11,910 nt of DNA from Tannerella sp. (GCA_031259505.1 JAIRLL010000131.1:1-11910); one strand, 5' to 3'; counted from the stretch's first letter, positions 1-8,287 are shown. Program-made: numbers and translations. The notes: generated by a model not told the origin, from the letters alone.

Positions 1-1481
1 CATTTTGCCCGCGTCCGGATGACGTTGATGTCTGCCATCGCCGCCGCCTGGTTGCCCTTCCATAGATTGGCTTCGGCGCGGACGAGGTACGTTTCCGCCA
101 GACGGTAAATATACCAGTCGCATGCGCCGCCATTGTATGAATTGCTGTTTTCTGCCCGGGGCGATTCCACCCATGTCTTGTAATGCGGCCAGGCGGCCCA
201 ACTGCGGAGCGTATCCGTGCATAATATCACGCCATCTTCATTATATAACTGCAGAGGCTTGCCGTACCACGGATTGCCGCTGCTTTTCAGGTCGGGATGG
301 TTGTATACGACGTCTTCCATACACATCCAGTTTCCTGTTTCGCGACTGTGGCGCAAATCATTGGGATCGTCCCATATCGTTTTGGTGCTGTACACGGTTC
401 CCCGTCCGTAGGCCACGCCCCGTCCGTAAGCCTTGCGTATGTCTATTCCGTTCTGGTTGGAAGTTGGGACATCGGTTGTTCCCGGTTTTCCGTCGGGTGT
501 GATTATTTTACCTGCCGACAGGTAGTAGGGGACATAATTTCGCATCATTCCGGAGTTTACACGGCTGTTTGCAAAGTCTTCCCGGTCGATGATCAGATGA
601 ATCGCTTCCCGGTTGGCGGCAATGGCCTTATTTTCGTGGCGGTGCAAGTCCCAGATAATGTTTCTCGTAATGGAATGTACGTCCGGCATCGGATTGACAA
701 ATGTGCCGAAAGGCTCCGTCATCAGGGCATAGTTCGGGTCGTTGATAATTTCGGTCGTTAGCCGGATGGCGTCGTCGAAACGTCCTGCGGCCAGATAGAG
801 TTTTGCAAGCAGATGTTTGCATGCCGTACGATTCACGGCGCCACGGTCGACTGTTTCCCGGACATGCGCCACGGCAAACTCCATGTCGGCGGTCATTTTT
901 TCGATGATCACCTGCCATTTTGTGGAACGCAGGTTGAACTTGGGCGAAATAATTTCTTTTGTTATCAGCGGAATGTCTCCGAACTGGAAACAGAGGAAAT
1001 AATAACGGAATGCCCGGTGAAAATAAGCCTGTCCCAGAAAATGGTCGCGCACTTCGGCCTCCAGTCCGGAAATATTTTCCACATTCGATATCACCGTATT
1101 GGCATATTTCAGTCCGTAAAAACCTTCCTGCCAGGAAATGCCTATTCTGTTGGCGTTCGAACTGGTAAGGTCTGCCGTCGGGGTGATCAGTATGTTAAGG
1201 TCCTGCGCCCGTCCTGCTTTATCGGTAGTGCCATCCACATGCATCTCCGAAAAGACGCCATCCGTACAAATGGGCGGAATCTCCCCATAAAAGAAAGTTA
1301 TCAGTTGCCGGTCGCACGAAGTAATGGCCGCTTCCAGTCCGGCAGACGAAGTAAACGTTTTCGAAGGTTCAAAGAACGAAAGCGGGTCAGGCTTCAGGAA
1401 CGATTCGCTGCAAGATACTGCCGCAAACAGCGCCGCCACCGGCAAAACGATTCTCAAACTGTTTTTTATCATTGATTTCAT
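1..1481 (-). CDS. SusD/RagB-like outer-membrane nutrient-binding lipoprotein (3' end outside window)
   Basis: A minus-strand reading frame is open from an ATG at 1481 to the left edge, giving 493 codons. The N-terminus is a lipoprotein signal peptide: a short basic start, the hydrophobic run IVLPVAALFAAVSC, and a lipobox Cys at residue 24 followed by SESFL, typical of SusD proteins. Near the edge, ETYLVRAEANL followed by DINVIRTRA matches the conserved C-terminal TPR-like motif of the SusD/RagB family, so perhaps 50-100 residues are missing. Members are surface lipoproteins that cap the SusC transporter and bind glycans or peptides. The gene starts 24 nt after the stop of the SusC gene, so the two are almost certainly co-transcribed. 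A second in-frame ATG at 1472 is an equally possible start. The ligand cannot be named from sequence. Confidence 0.93.
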   Translation of the reverse strand, partial: MKSMIKNSLRIVLPVAALFAAVSCSESFLKPDPLSFFEPSKTFTSSAGLEAAITSCDRQLITFFYGEIPPICTDGVFSEMHVDGTTDKAGRAQDLNILITPTADLTSSNANRIGISWQEGFYGLKYANTVISNVENISGLEAEVRDHFLGQAYFHRAFRYYFLCFQFGDIPLITKEIISPKFNLRSTKWQVIIEKMTADMEFAVAHVRETVDRGAVNRTACKHLLAKLYLAAGRFDDAIRLTTEIINDPNYALMTEPFGTFVNPMPDVHSITRNIIWDLHRHENKAIAANREAIHLIIDREDFANSRVNSGMMRNYVPYYLSAGKIITPDGKPGTTDVPTSNQNGIDIRKAYGRGVAYGRGTVYSTKTIWDDPNDLRHSRETGNWMCMEDVVYNHPDLKSSGNPWYGKPLQLYNEDGVILCTDTLRSWAAWPHYKTWVESPRAENSNSYNGGACDWYIYRLAETYLVRAEANLWKGNQAAAMADINVIRTRAK

Positions 1482-1505
1482 ATATTTAAATGTTTTGGGA
1501 TTCGA

Positions 1506-4500
1506 CTATAATGTAACATTGATACCCATCGTGTAATAGCGGGGATTATAGGTGGCCGCTCCTTCGGGATCGCCATATTCGAGTTTCCAGTAAGGCGCCC
1601 ATACGGCTACATTCCGGATATTTCCGTAGATACTGAGTTTTTCTATGTTCAGTTTCGACAGGAAACGTTTGGGAACGTTGTATGCTACGGCTATATTTTC
1701 CAGACGTACAAAAGATTTGTTCAGTACAAAGTCCGGATATACATTCTGGGGATTCGTGGACATCAGGCGGGCATAATCGTTCGTCGGATTGTCCGGCGTC
1801 CAGAATTTTGTGCCTACGGCTCTGGTGTATTTGTCATAATACACCTGTACAGAACCGGAAGACAGCGTATAATTGCCCGGCCCGACGGTTCTCCCCTTTT
1901 GTCCCAGCCAGGAATAGGCAGACAGGGATATGTCCCAATTTTGAAACATGGTAAACTCATTCCGCAACGAGAGCCGGAAACGGGGCGTGGTATAGCCGAG
2001 AAATTCCTTGTCGTCGTTGGTGTATCGCAAGTCTCCGTCCACATCTTTCAGTTTCATGTCGCCCGGATAAAGGCCATATTTTGCCGCTTCCTCTTCTTCG
2101 CCCAACTGCCAGATGCCGATCACGTTATATGTCCAGATGGAATTGATGTCATACCCGATAAACCACTGGTTGCTGACATCATCCCGTTCTTTCCGTCCGA
2201 TTACATTCCCGTTTGCATCCGTCACGTCTTCGTATTCGTAATACAGATGAACGATTTTATTTCTGTTCATCACGAAATTCAGGGTTGAAGACCACGAGAA
2301 GTCCCTGTTGTTGACGTTTATCGAATTAAGGGATATTTCCATCCCCCTGTTAAGCATTTCGCCGAGGTTGGTCGTCACCTTTGAATATCCTATAATGATT
2401 GGTAAAGACTGATCCATCAGCAGGTTGGTAGTCGGCATGGAGTAGGCGTCGATGGCGCCGGTAATGCGGTTTGCGAGGAATCCGAAATCCAGTCCCACAT
2501 TCCACGACGAGGTAGTTTCCCATCTCAGGTTATGGTTTGCCATACGGTCGGCATACAATTGAGATACCTCCCTTACTGTGCCCGAAGCGGGATCTACATA
2601 CAGATATTTTCCCGACCCGGTCGTCAAGTTCGACAGCGCCTGATAGATACCGATGTCGCGGTTTCCGTTTTGTCCCCACGACAAGCGCAGTTTGCCGCTG
2701 TTCATCGGTTTCCATTTAAAGAAAGATTCCCGGCTGAAATCCCAGGCCAGCGAAATGGACGGGAACGTAGCGTGAGGATGTGCCATGCCGAATGCCGAAT
2801 AGCCGTCTCTGCGAATGGAGGCGGTAAGCATGTAGCGGTTGTCGAACGCATAAAAAAGCCGTCCCATCATGGCGTCGCCCGTACTGTGGGAGTCGCTGCT
2901 GCCGACGGAACTTTTTGCCATATTGGCGCCTGCAAGAAAATGATATCCAAGCGCATCGGTCGGCGAAAAGTCGCGGGCGGTAATACTCTCATACCAGCTC
3001 CTGTGTTCTTCGCTTCCCTGCATCAGGGTCACAATGAAATGATGCCTGTCGGCGTAGGTCTTGTCCCATGTAAGCACCTGGTCCAGCTGCCATTCGTACC
3101 ATTGTGTTGTGGCTCGTTGCGCCATTCCGTTATCACCCCACATCGGATTTTCGGACGATTCGTGATACCGACGGTGCAACCACGAAAAACGCGGGGCGAA
3201 CGTTGCCTGATAAGTAAAATTGTAAGGAAGCGTCAGTTTTGCATACATGGAAGTATTGAAAGTATACGTTCTGTTATGCAATTCTTTATATTGATTATAA
3301 AAAGCGGTATTTACACTTTCCTGATTTGGCGCCGGATGGCTGACAAGATTACCGTCATCGTCGGTCGGCAGAGCGTATGGGCTATTACGGTAAATTTGTC
3401 CAAACCAGTCGACCGGCAAGCCTTCTTCAATCCGGTTCTGGAAATTGATGTTTGTCCCGACCGTCAGCCAGTCCGTGACGGAAGCGTCAAATTTCAGGTT
3501 GGTACGGAAAGCTTCATATTCGTCTCCTATCAGTACGCCTTCATTATCCGTATAGTCCATTGACCAGTAATAGTTGAAGCGGTTGCTCATGCCCGACAGG
3601 CTGACGTTGTAATTCCGGCGCAAACCGTTCCGGTAAGTAGCATCGTTCCAGTCGAAAGATTTTCCGTTGAAATAACTTTTCCTTTCCACGTCGTACACAT
3701 TTATTCTTTGCAGCCAGATATCTTCCGGGTCGCCTTTTTTTCCGTCAAAAGCCAGCCATTCGTCCAGCGTCTTGCCATATTTGCTCAGGTTTTCGGACGT
3801 AGGTTTGGCATAAGCCCAGGGCGTCTGGAACAGCGACCAACTGTTGTACGAATTTTCCCGGAATTTCAGGAATTCTTCCGTACCGGGATGTGTTACGGTC
3901 GCGGGGCCCGGCGTAGCAACTCCAACGCTGGCATCGAAATGGATGATCGGCTTTTGCGTGACGCCCTTTTTAGTTGTAATGATGACAACGCCATTGGCCG
4001 ACTTGGCTCCATAGACAGCAGCCGAAGCGGCATCTTTAAGCACATCCACCCGGTCAATGTCTGCAGGATTGATTTCGGACAGTTCGCCGAAGAAAATCAT
4101 CCCGTCCACGACAAGGAGTGGCGAGTTACCGGCTTTCAGTGAGCGCTGCCCGCGGATAAGCATACCGCCGCCGCCTTTGGCATCCGTATTGACGGAGACA
4201 TTCAGTCCGGGCAGGTTGGCGCGCAGAATATCCTGCACGGTAGCAGGTTTCTCCTTCTCAATCTTGTCCGTCTTGAATTGTGCAACAGCGCCCGTCAGGT
4301 CGCGCTTCTTAATCGTGCCGTAGCCGACTACGACTACTTCCTCCAGCGCCTGCATGTCCTCTATTAGATTAATTATAAGATGTTTGCCACTATATAATCC
4401 GCCAATTTCCTGCGTGATATATCCAATAAAGGATATTTGCAGCACGGCGTTGTCCGCCACGTCCAGCGAGAAATTCCCGTCCGCGTCGGTCACCGTTCCA

Positions 4501-4985
4501 TTCGCCGCTGCGCCTTTTTCAATGATGTTCGCGCCGATGACCGGCTCGCCGGTTTCGTCGACGACCGTGCCGGTGATCCGTTTGCCGGACTGCCGGACTG
4601 ATTCGGAAAACAGCGCTTCCTTTCTGGAGAGCACAATGTGCGTTCCTGCCATGGCATATTCCACATCCGTAGTTGCCAACAACTTATCCAGCACGCCGGA
4701 TACAGGTTGGTTCTTCGCCTTTACCGAGACTCTGCGGTTGATGTTCACTTCGTTGTTGAAAATGAACAGATAATCCGTCTGACGCTCGATATCATCCAAA
4801 ACAGCGCTCAGCAGGACGTTTTGCCTGTTAAGCGTCACCTTTGCATTCTGCGAATGTGTATTTTCTGCAAATGAACACAATACGCATACAGTAAGCAACA
4901 ATGTCGTCAATTTCATGATCCTAAAAATTTTGTTAAATCGTAAGTTATGGAGGTAAAGCCCCTCCTTCAAAGATTTATTTTTCAT
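1506..4985 (-). CDS. SusC/RagA-like TonB-dependent outer-membrane transporter with STN signalling domain
   Basis: This 1159-residue protein has the full SusC layout. Residues 24-46 form a signal peptide (MKLTTLLLTVCVLCSFAENT) preceded by a 23-residue hydrophilic extension, common in STN-bearing homologues. Residues about 48-120 are an STN (secretin/TonB short N-terminal) domain. Residues about 136-212 are a carboxypeptidase-regulatory-like beta-sandwich (ITGTVVDETGEPVIGANI). The SusC signature EEVVVVGYGTIKKRDLTGAV is at about 215-234, then a plug domain (LLVVDGM, DRVDVLKDAASAAVYGAKSANGV) to about 340 and a beta-barrel to the C-terminus. Such proteins import oligosaccharides or peptides using TonB energy. 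The STN domain marks the subclass that signals to a FecR anti-sigma factor, and that gene lies directly upstream. The length is normal and the frame intact. A start at Met24 (4916) would also leave a signal peptide; the longer start is kept because an AAAGG sits just before it. Confidence 0.96.
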   Translation of the reverse strand: MKNKSLKEGLYLHNLRFNKIFRIMKLTTLLLTVCVLCSFAENTHSQNAKVTLNRQNVLLSAVLDDIERQTDYLFIFNNEVNINRRVSVKAKNQPVSGVLDKLLATTDVEYAMAGTHIVLSRKEALFSESVRQSGKRITGTVVDETGEPVIGANIIEKGAAANGTVTDADGNFSLDVADNAVLQISFIGYITQEIGGLYSGKHLIINLIEDMQALEEVVVVGYGTIKKRDLTGAVAQFKTDKIEKEKPATVQDILRANLPGLNVSVNTDAKGGGGMLIRGQRSLKAGNSPLLVVDGMIFFGELSEINPADIDRVDVLKDAASAAVYGAKSANGVVIITTKKGVTQKPIIHFDASVGVATPGPATVTHPGTEEFLKFRENSYNSWSLFQTPWAYAKPTSENLSKYGKTLDEWLAFDGKKGDPEDIWLQRINVYDVERKSYFNGKSFDWNDATYRNGLRRNYNVSLSGMSNRFNYYWSMDYTDNEGVLIGDEYEAFRTNLKFDASVTDWLTVGTNINFQNRIEEGLPVDWFGQIYRNSPYALPTDDDGNLVSHPAPNQESVNTAFYNQYKELHNRTYTFNTSMYAKLTLPYNFTYQATFAPRFSWLHRRYHESSENPMWGDNGMAQRATTQWYEWQLDQVLTWDKTYADRHHFIVTLMQGSEEHRSWYESITARDFSPTDALGYHFLAGANMAKSSVGSSDSHSTGDAMMGRLFYAFDNRYMLTASIRRDGYSAFGMAHPHATFPSISLAWDFSRESFFKWKPMNSGKLRLSWGQNGNRDIGIYQALSNLTTGSGKYLYVDPASGTVREVSQLYADRMANHNLRWETTSSWNVGLDFGFLANRITGAIDAYSMPTTNLLMDQSLPIIIGYSKVTTNLGEMLNRGMEISLNSINVNNRDFSWSSTLNFVMNRNKIVHLYYEYEDVTDANGNVIGRKERDDVSNQWFIGYDINSIWTYNVIGIWQLGEEEEAAKYGLYPGDMKLKDVDGDLRYTNDDKEFLGYTTPRFRLSLRNEFTMFQNWDISLSAYSWLGQKGRTVGPGNYTLSSGSVQVYYDKYTRAVGTKFWTPDNPTNDYARLMSTNPQNVYPDFVLNKSFVRLENIAVAYNVPKRFLSKLNIEKLSIYGNIRNVAVWAPYWKLEYGDPEGAATYNPRYYTMGINVTL

Positions 4986-5036
4986 ACCTTTGTTTTGTTT
5001 TTTGATTAATACATTTTGTTTTTAAAAATAATTGTG

Positions 5037-5102
5037 TTAATTACCGGCCGGCGGGCATTCCGAGCGCTTGCCGGCCTTCTTTCTCATTTGATTTTCATAC
5101 AT
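5037..5102 (-). other. Micro-ORF of 21 codons in the fecR-susC gap (unproven leader peptide)
   Basis: An ATG at 5102 opens a 21-codon frame ending in TAA at 5037-5039 (MYENQMRKKAGKRSECPPAGN). AAAGGA directly abuts the start, which is too close for a normal ribosome-binding site. The second half of the frame is the GC-rich dyad at 5046-5076, so the peptide may be only a by-product of that structure. No homologue is recognised. Its position between the anti-sigma gene and the transporter gene would suit a translated leader, but nothing else supports expression. Confidence 0.15.
5046..5076 (-). terminator. GC-rich hairpin between fecR and susC (candidate terminator or attenuator)
   Basis: GGCCGGC at 5046-5052 and GCCGGCC at 5070-5076 are perfect inverted copies separated by 17 nt, in otherwise AT-rich sequence. 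Read as minus-strand RNA, the hairpin is followed after roughly 15 nt of AT-rich sequence by a run of five U, so it is not a textbook intrinsic terminator. It lies 81 nt after the FecR stop and 61 nt before the SusC start. It could end the sigma/anti-sigma transcript so that susC/susD are expressed from a separate sigma-dependent promoter, or act as an attenuator. Read in the plus direction the stem extends to 11 bp with G-U pairs, but no plus-strand gene ends here. Confidence 0.45.
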
Positions 5103-5156
5103 TCCTTTCTTTTTCCATAGGCAGTTAAATTTTAATGGTAAGACATTCATTTTTAT

Positions 5157-6098
5157 TCACTCGATATACATGATTTGCAAATCGTCGTCTCGCCGGTAAG
5201 TGAAGCGCAAGTCCTTCTGCAAAACCCGCAGGGCGTAGTCCACACCATCCGTATAGCGGAATTTGCCTGTGTAGGAATATTTCATCACTTTCCTGTTTTT
5301 CACCCGAATAGATATATCGTAGTATTTTTCAAAATCGTGCATGATGTCGACAAACGACGCGTTGCTGAAGCAAATCAGTCCTTCGCGCCAGCGGTATTGC
5401 GTGTAGTCATTCACGTGTTCGACCAGCAGTTTTCCTTCTTTCAGGGTTGCCTTTTTGTCGGGCGTGAGCACGATGCCGCCGATAGAATCGCCGTTCAGCC
5501 GTACTTTGAGACGTCCGCTCATGAGCGTCGTTTCGAAGACGCTGTCCGATGCGTAGGCGTCCACGTTGAACTGCGTGCCCAGCGCTTCGATTACACCCTG
5601 GGCGGTTTGTACGGAGAACGGTCTCTTTTCGTCCCGGGCTACTTCGAAATAGGCCTCTCCGTCCAGCGTCATCACCCTTTTGTCCCGGTCGAACGGGGCA
5701 GGATATGCAAGGATCGAGCGTGCGTTCAGCCATACGTTCGTGCCGTCGGGCAACGTGAGGTTCACCCGCTGCCCGGCGGGGACGGAAACGGTCTGCATGG
5801 CCGGGGCTTCGTCGCGCTCGCGATGGCGGAAGTAGCTGTAACATACGGCAAGCGTTATGACTGCGACGGCGGCCACTTTGGCGGCTTCTTTCAGGAACGG
5901 GACGATGCGCGTGCGGTGTGCGGCTGTTTTACGTGCGGCATCTTCGCGGACATTCAGCAGGAGCATGTCGAACATCCGACGCTCTTCCAGAAAGATACGC
6001 CGGTTTTCGGCAGACGCTTCCAGCCATTTGCGTATCTGCATCTCTTCGTAGTGCGACGCCGTGCCGTTAAAAAATCCGTACAGTATGTTTTTGTCCAT
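5157..6098 (-). CDS. FecR-family anti-sigma factor (inner membrane)
   Basis: The 313-residue protein has a cytoplasmic sigma-binding N-terminus (about 1-70), a single membrane segment at about 72-90 (AAKVAAVAVITLAVCYSYF) and a periplasmic FecR domain at about 103-200. The FecR domain carries the usual signatures VPAGQRVNLTLPDGTNVWLNA, GEAYFEV and ALGTQFNV. A C-terminal DUF4974-type domain at about 245-313 (FSNASFVDIMHDFEKYYDI) is standard in Bacteroidota FecR proteins. It should hold the neighbouring ECF sigma factor at the membrane until the STN domain of the SusC transporter reports ligand. The start at 6098 follows AAGG by a few bases. It lies 68 nt downstream of the sigma gene and 171 nt upstream of susC, all on the same strand. 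The gene symbol is left blank because many paralogues exist per genome. Confidence 0.94.
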   Translation of the reverse strand: MDKNILYGFFNGTASHYEEMQIRKWLEASAENRRIFLEERRMFDMLLLNVREDAARKTAAHRTRIVPFLKEAAKVAAVAVITLAVCYSYFRHRERDEAPAMQTVSVPAGQRVNLTLPDGTNVWLNARSILAYPAPFDRDKRVMTLDGEAYFEVARDEKRPFSVQTAQGVIEALGTQFNVDAYASDSVFETTLMSGRLKVRLNGDSIGGIVLTPDKKATLKEGKLLVEHVNDYTQYRWREGLICFSNASFVDIMHDFEKYYDISIRVKNRKVMKYSYTGKFRYTDGVDYALRVLQKDLRFTYRRDDDLQIMYIE

Positions 6099-6148
6099 TA
6101 TTATTACCTTACGTATATATAATGCGTTCAGCGGGGCGCATCCCTAGT

Positions 6149-6166
6149 AAAAAAAAACAAAAAAAA
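6149..6166 (-). other. Double poly-T tract just after the sigma-factor stop codon
   Basis: On the coding strand the TGA of the sigma gene is followed at once by T8, a single G and T9. Just upstream, inside the sigma coding end, is a small TACG-CCCC-CGTA dyad, so a weak terminator or attenuator between sigma and anti-sigma is possible. The stem is only 4 bp, and the tract may be no more than an AT-rich spacer. Confidence 0.3.
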
Positions 6167-6733
6167 TCAGAGAAACAGGTACAAAAATACGGGGGCGTAA
6201 TCTTTCAGGCTAATTCTCAGCGCTCTGAGCGCTTTCGCGATGTGAAACTCGACACCCTTTTCCGTCATGTCCGACTGCTCGGCAATTTCTCTGTAAGACA
6301 AGTTTTGGTAACGGCTCATCGTGAATATCCGACGGGTCTGTTCGGGCAGCAAGGCGAGCGTGCGGTCAATAATAGCCTGTATTTCGGCCGCAAAAAGTTC
6401 ATCGGGATTGCACGCTTCCAGCAGCGCCACTCGTGTGCGCAATTCCCATTCCGCATGTTCTCTGAGCTTTTCTTCCACGACTTCGCGCACCTGTTCGTGC
6501 TGCAGGTAGGCGAGGCATTTGTTTCTGACGACGCCGAGAATGTAGGCCGGCGCAGAGGTGTCGGGCGTCAGCGAATCGCTGTTTTCCCAGAAATGGACGA
6601 AAGCATCGGCCGTGATGTCCTCGGCTGTAGCCAGGTCGCGGACATACGTAAGGGCAAAACGGATGAACCGTTTTTGGTAATCCGTATATAAACGGTTAAA
6701 TATTTGCAATTTATCGGTTGTGTTCATATTCAT
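6167..6733 (-). CDS. ECF-type RNA polymerase sigma-70 factor, Bacteroidota FecI-like
   Basis: The protein has 188 residues, normal for ECF sigma factors. Region 2 spans about residues 12-80, with the -10 recognition helix around DLATAEDITADAFVHFWEN (33-51) and RNKCLAYLQ at 70-78. Region 4 spans about 122-175, with LPEQTRRIF at 129-137 and the helix-turn-helix LSYREIAEQSDMTEKGVEFH (145-164) that reads the -35 element. There is no sigma region 1 or 3. The gene is followed by its FecR partner and then the STN-type susC, so it probably directs transcription of susC/susD on ligand binding. A TATATTTG box 15 nt upstream suggests the sigma gene itself is read by the housekeeping sigma. The third codon is also Met (6727) and is an equally plausible start. 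Confidence 0.95.
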   Translation of the reverse strand: MNMNTTDKLQIFNRLYTDYQKRFIRFALTYVRDLATAEDITADAFVHFWENSDSLTPDTSAPAYILGVVRNKCLAYLQHEQVREVVEEKLREHAEWELRTRVALLEACNPDELFAAEIQAIIDRTLALLPEQTRRIFTMSRYQNLSYREIAEQSDMTEKGVEFHIAKALRALRISLKDYAPVFLYLFL

Positions 6734-6747
6734 GCCGGAATCGGGAG

Positions 6748-6755
6748 CAAATATA
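6748..6755 (-). promoter_or_regulatory. Candidate housekeeping -7 box for the ECF sigma gene
   Basis: TATATTTG, read on the minus strand, matches the Bacteroidota -7 consensus TAnnTTTG exactly and ends 14 nt before the sigma start codon. Upstream there is only a T-rich run rather than a clear TTTG -33 element. The implied leader is short. Confidence 0.45.
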
Positions 6756-6785
6756 CGAATGATTCTTTAAAAAAACTGTCGACGT

Positions 6786-6819
6786 AAAAAAATATTTGCG
6801 TTCTCCGTTCGGATGAGAA
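6786..6819 (-). terminator. Weak candidate terminator after sufD
   Basis: About 28 nt after the sufD stop, minus-strand RNA can form a small imperfect hairpin (TCaTCC / GGAGA with a GAAC loop, within 6801-6819), followed by ACGCAAATA and a run of seven T (6792-6786). The stem is short and bulged, so the call is tentative. The region separates sufD from the promoter-like box of the sigma gene. Confidence 0.3.
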
Positions 6820-6846
6820 TTCCGGTATTGAATCCTGAATTTCCCG

Positions 6847-8190
6847 TCATGCACAAACCTCACATTCCGCACAGCGGGCAAGTTCGCCGCGCAAACGCTT
6901 CTCGACAAGGCGGTAAAGGCGCTCTTTCAATCCGTCCAGGCGGATATGGCCAGTGACTTCGGACATGAAGGCGATGCTGAGCATCAGTCGCGCCTCGTCT
7001 TCGGGCAGACCGCGGCTGCGCATGTAAAACAGGGCTTGTTCGTCCAATTGCCCGGTGCTCATTCCATGCGAGCATTTCACGTCGTCGGCATATATTTCGA
7101 GTTGCGGCTTGCTGTACATCACGGCTTCGCGGCCGGTGCAGAGGTTGCGGTTGGTCTGGTATGCTGTTGTTTTGTCTGCCCCTTCCCTGACGGTGATGCG
7201 TCCGCAGAAAGCGCCTGTGGCATGGTCTTTCAAGATGTTCTTGAACAGTTCGGCGCTCGTACAGCGCGGTGCGGCGTGGACGATATGGGTATGGGTATCC
7301 ACATGCTGGTTCCGGTCTTGAATGGCCATTCCGCAGAGAGTTGTTACCGCTCCTTCACCGTTGAGGGATACGCAGTAGTCATTGCGTGTCAGTCCGTTAT
7401 TGAGGGTGATGCCGTTCATCAGCACGTTCGAGCGGGCGGCCTGCTCCACGTGTACCGACGCAAAGCGGGTCGTGAGCAGATGGCTTTCTTCCAGATCGCA
7501 GTAGTCGAAAAAAGCGTCTTCGCCCGCGAAAATCTCCACGACCTGCGTGCCCAGTGATTTGATACCGTTCATGCTGTGGTCGCAAACCAGCAGTTTGGCT
7601 TCGGCCCGCGGTTCCAGAATCACGAGTATCCGGCGGTTTGCCATTAGATCTGCGTCGTTGCGGAATATGTTGACTAACTGTATCGGCCGTTTTAGCCGGA
7701 CATCCTGCGGTATGTAGACGACAAACGCATCCTGCACAAGCATGGTGTTCAGCGCAATGATGCCATTCCAGTCGGTGGAGGCTGCTTTGCCGTAGTAGCG
7801 TGCGGCGACGCCGGGATGCTGTTTGCCGAACGCTTTCATGTCGCCGGCAAAAACGCCTTCGGGAAATCGTATTTCAGGCCGTATCGCTGCATGAAACGAA
7901 TCGTTCACGACGAAATAAAGCGCCGTGCTGAGGTTGGGCACATCGCAGTGGAAGACGCTGTTCGTATCGACGGGGACGGCAAAGCGATGCAGATTTACGC
8001 CATAATTGGACGAAAACGCCTGCGATACATCCGTATATCGGTAATCCTCGTCTGTTGCTGCCGGCAGTCCGAGATGCTCGAAATCGGCAAACGCCTGTCT
8101 GCGGAGCGAATTCAGTTCATCTGCCGCATGTGAACAGATGACATCTTCATATTTTGTAAACAGGGCCATATATTGTTTTTCCGTTTCCAT
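6847..8190 (-). CDS. sufD: SufD, Fe-S cluster assembly scaffold subunit
   Basis: SufD partners SufB and the ATPase SufC in the cytoplasmic SufBC2D complex that builds Fe-S clusters. The 447-residue protein (from the ATG at 8190) has the SufB/SufD beta-helix core. The family's most conserved stretch, CSHGMSTGQLDEQALFYMRSRG, is at residues 373-394 and includes His375, which corresponds to the conserved cluster-assembly histidine. EDYRYTDV at 48-55 is the usual N-terminal SufD motif. The frame extends upstream to 8232, but the 8190 start is preferred: METEKQY matches typical SufD N-termini, and a TAnnTTTG-type box lies at 8227-8220, inside the longer version. The C-terminus ends in a CxxCxxC cysteine group. 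No sufB, sufC or sufS is visible on either side, whereas these are usually adjacent. Confidence 0.93.
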   Translation of the reverse strand: METEKQYMALFTKYEDVICSHAADELNSLRRQAFADFEHLGLPAATDEDYRYTDVSQAFSSNYGVNLHRFAVPVDTNSVFHCDVPNLSTALYFVVNDSFHAAIRPEIRFPEGVFAGDMKAFGKQHPGVAARYYGKAASTDWNGIIALNTMLVQDAFVVYIPQDVRLKRPIQLVNIFRNDADLMANRRILVILEPRAEAKLLVCDHSMNGIKSLGTQVVEIFAGEDAFFDYCDLEESHLLTTRFASVHVEQAARSNVLMNGITLNNGLTRNDYCVSLNGEGAVTTLCGMAIQDRNQHVDTHTHIVHAAPRCTSAELFKNILKDHATGAFCGRITVREGADKTTAYQTNRNLCTGREAVMYSKPQLEIYADDVKCSHGMSTGQLDEQALFYMRSRGLPEDEARLMLSIAFMSEVTGHIRLDGLKERLYRLVEKRLRGELARCAECEVCA

Positions 8191-8219
8191 ACAAGTTAAA
8201 TCGCTATCATAATTTTCAG

Positions 8220-8227
8220 CAAAGATA
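8220..8227 (-). promoter_or_regulatory. Candidate -7 box for sufD
   Basis: TATCTTTG on the minus strand matches TAnnTTTG exactly and ends 29 nt before the preferred sufD start at 8190, giving a leader of roughly 20-25 nt. No good TTTG -33 element is seen at the expected distance. It supports the shorter sufD start. Confidence 0.45.
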
Positions 8228-8287
8228 GTCATCTATTTTTGAATGGCAGCGAATAGATAATGAATAGGGAATCGTGTCATGTGTCAT

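Noticed and set aside
2532..3563. Plus-strand 343-codon open frame inside the susC gene
   Set aside because: It is antisense to the beta-barrel coding region of susC, has no recognisable domains and an amino-acid make-up typical of a reverse-frame artefact.
5175..6122. Plus-strand 315-codon open frame opposite fecR
   Set aside because: It mirrors the fecR codons almost end to end; the minus-strand FecR protein has clear domains, so this is a shadow.
6149..6166. Programmed frameshift site from the homopolymer runs
   Set aside because: The tract lies after the sigma stop codon and no overlapping frame continues into fecR.
6946..7557. Plus-strand 203-codon frame opposite sufD
   Set aside because: Antisense to the conserved SufD core with no family motif or start signal.
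8191..8232. Longer SufD start at 8232
   Set aside because: The extra 14 residues do not fit typical SufD N-termini and would cover the TATCTTTG promoter-like box.
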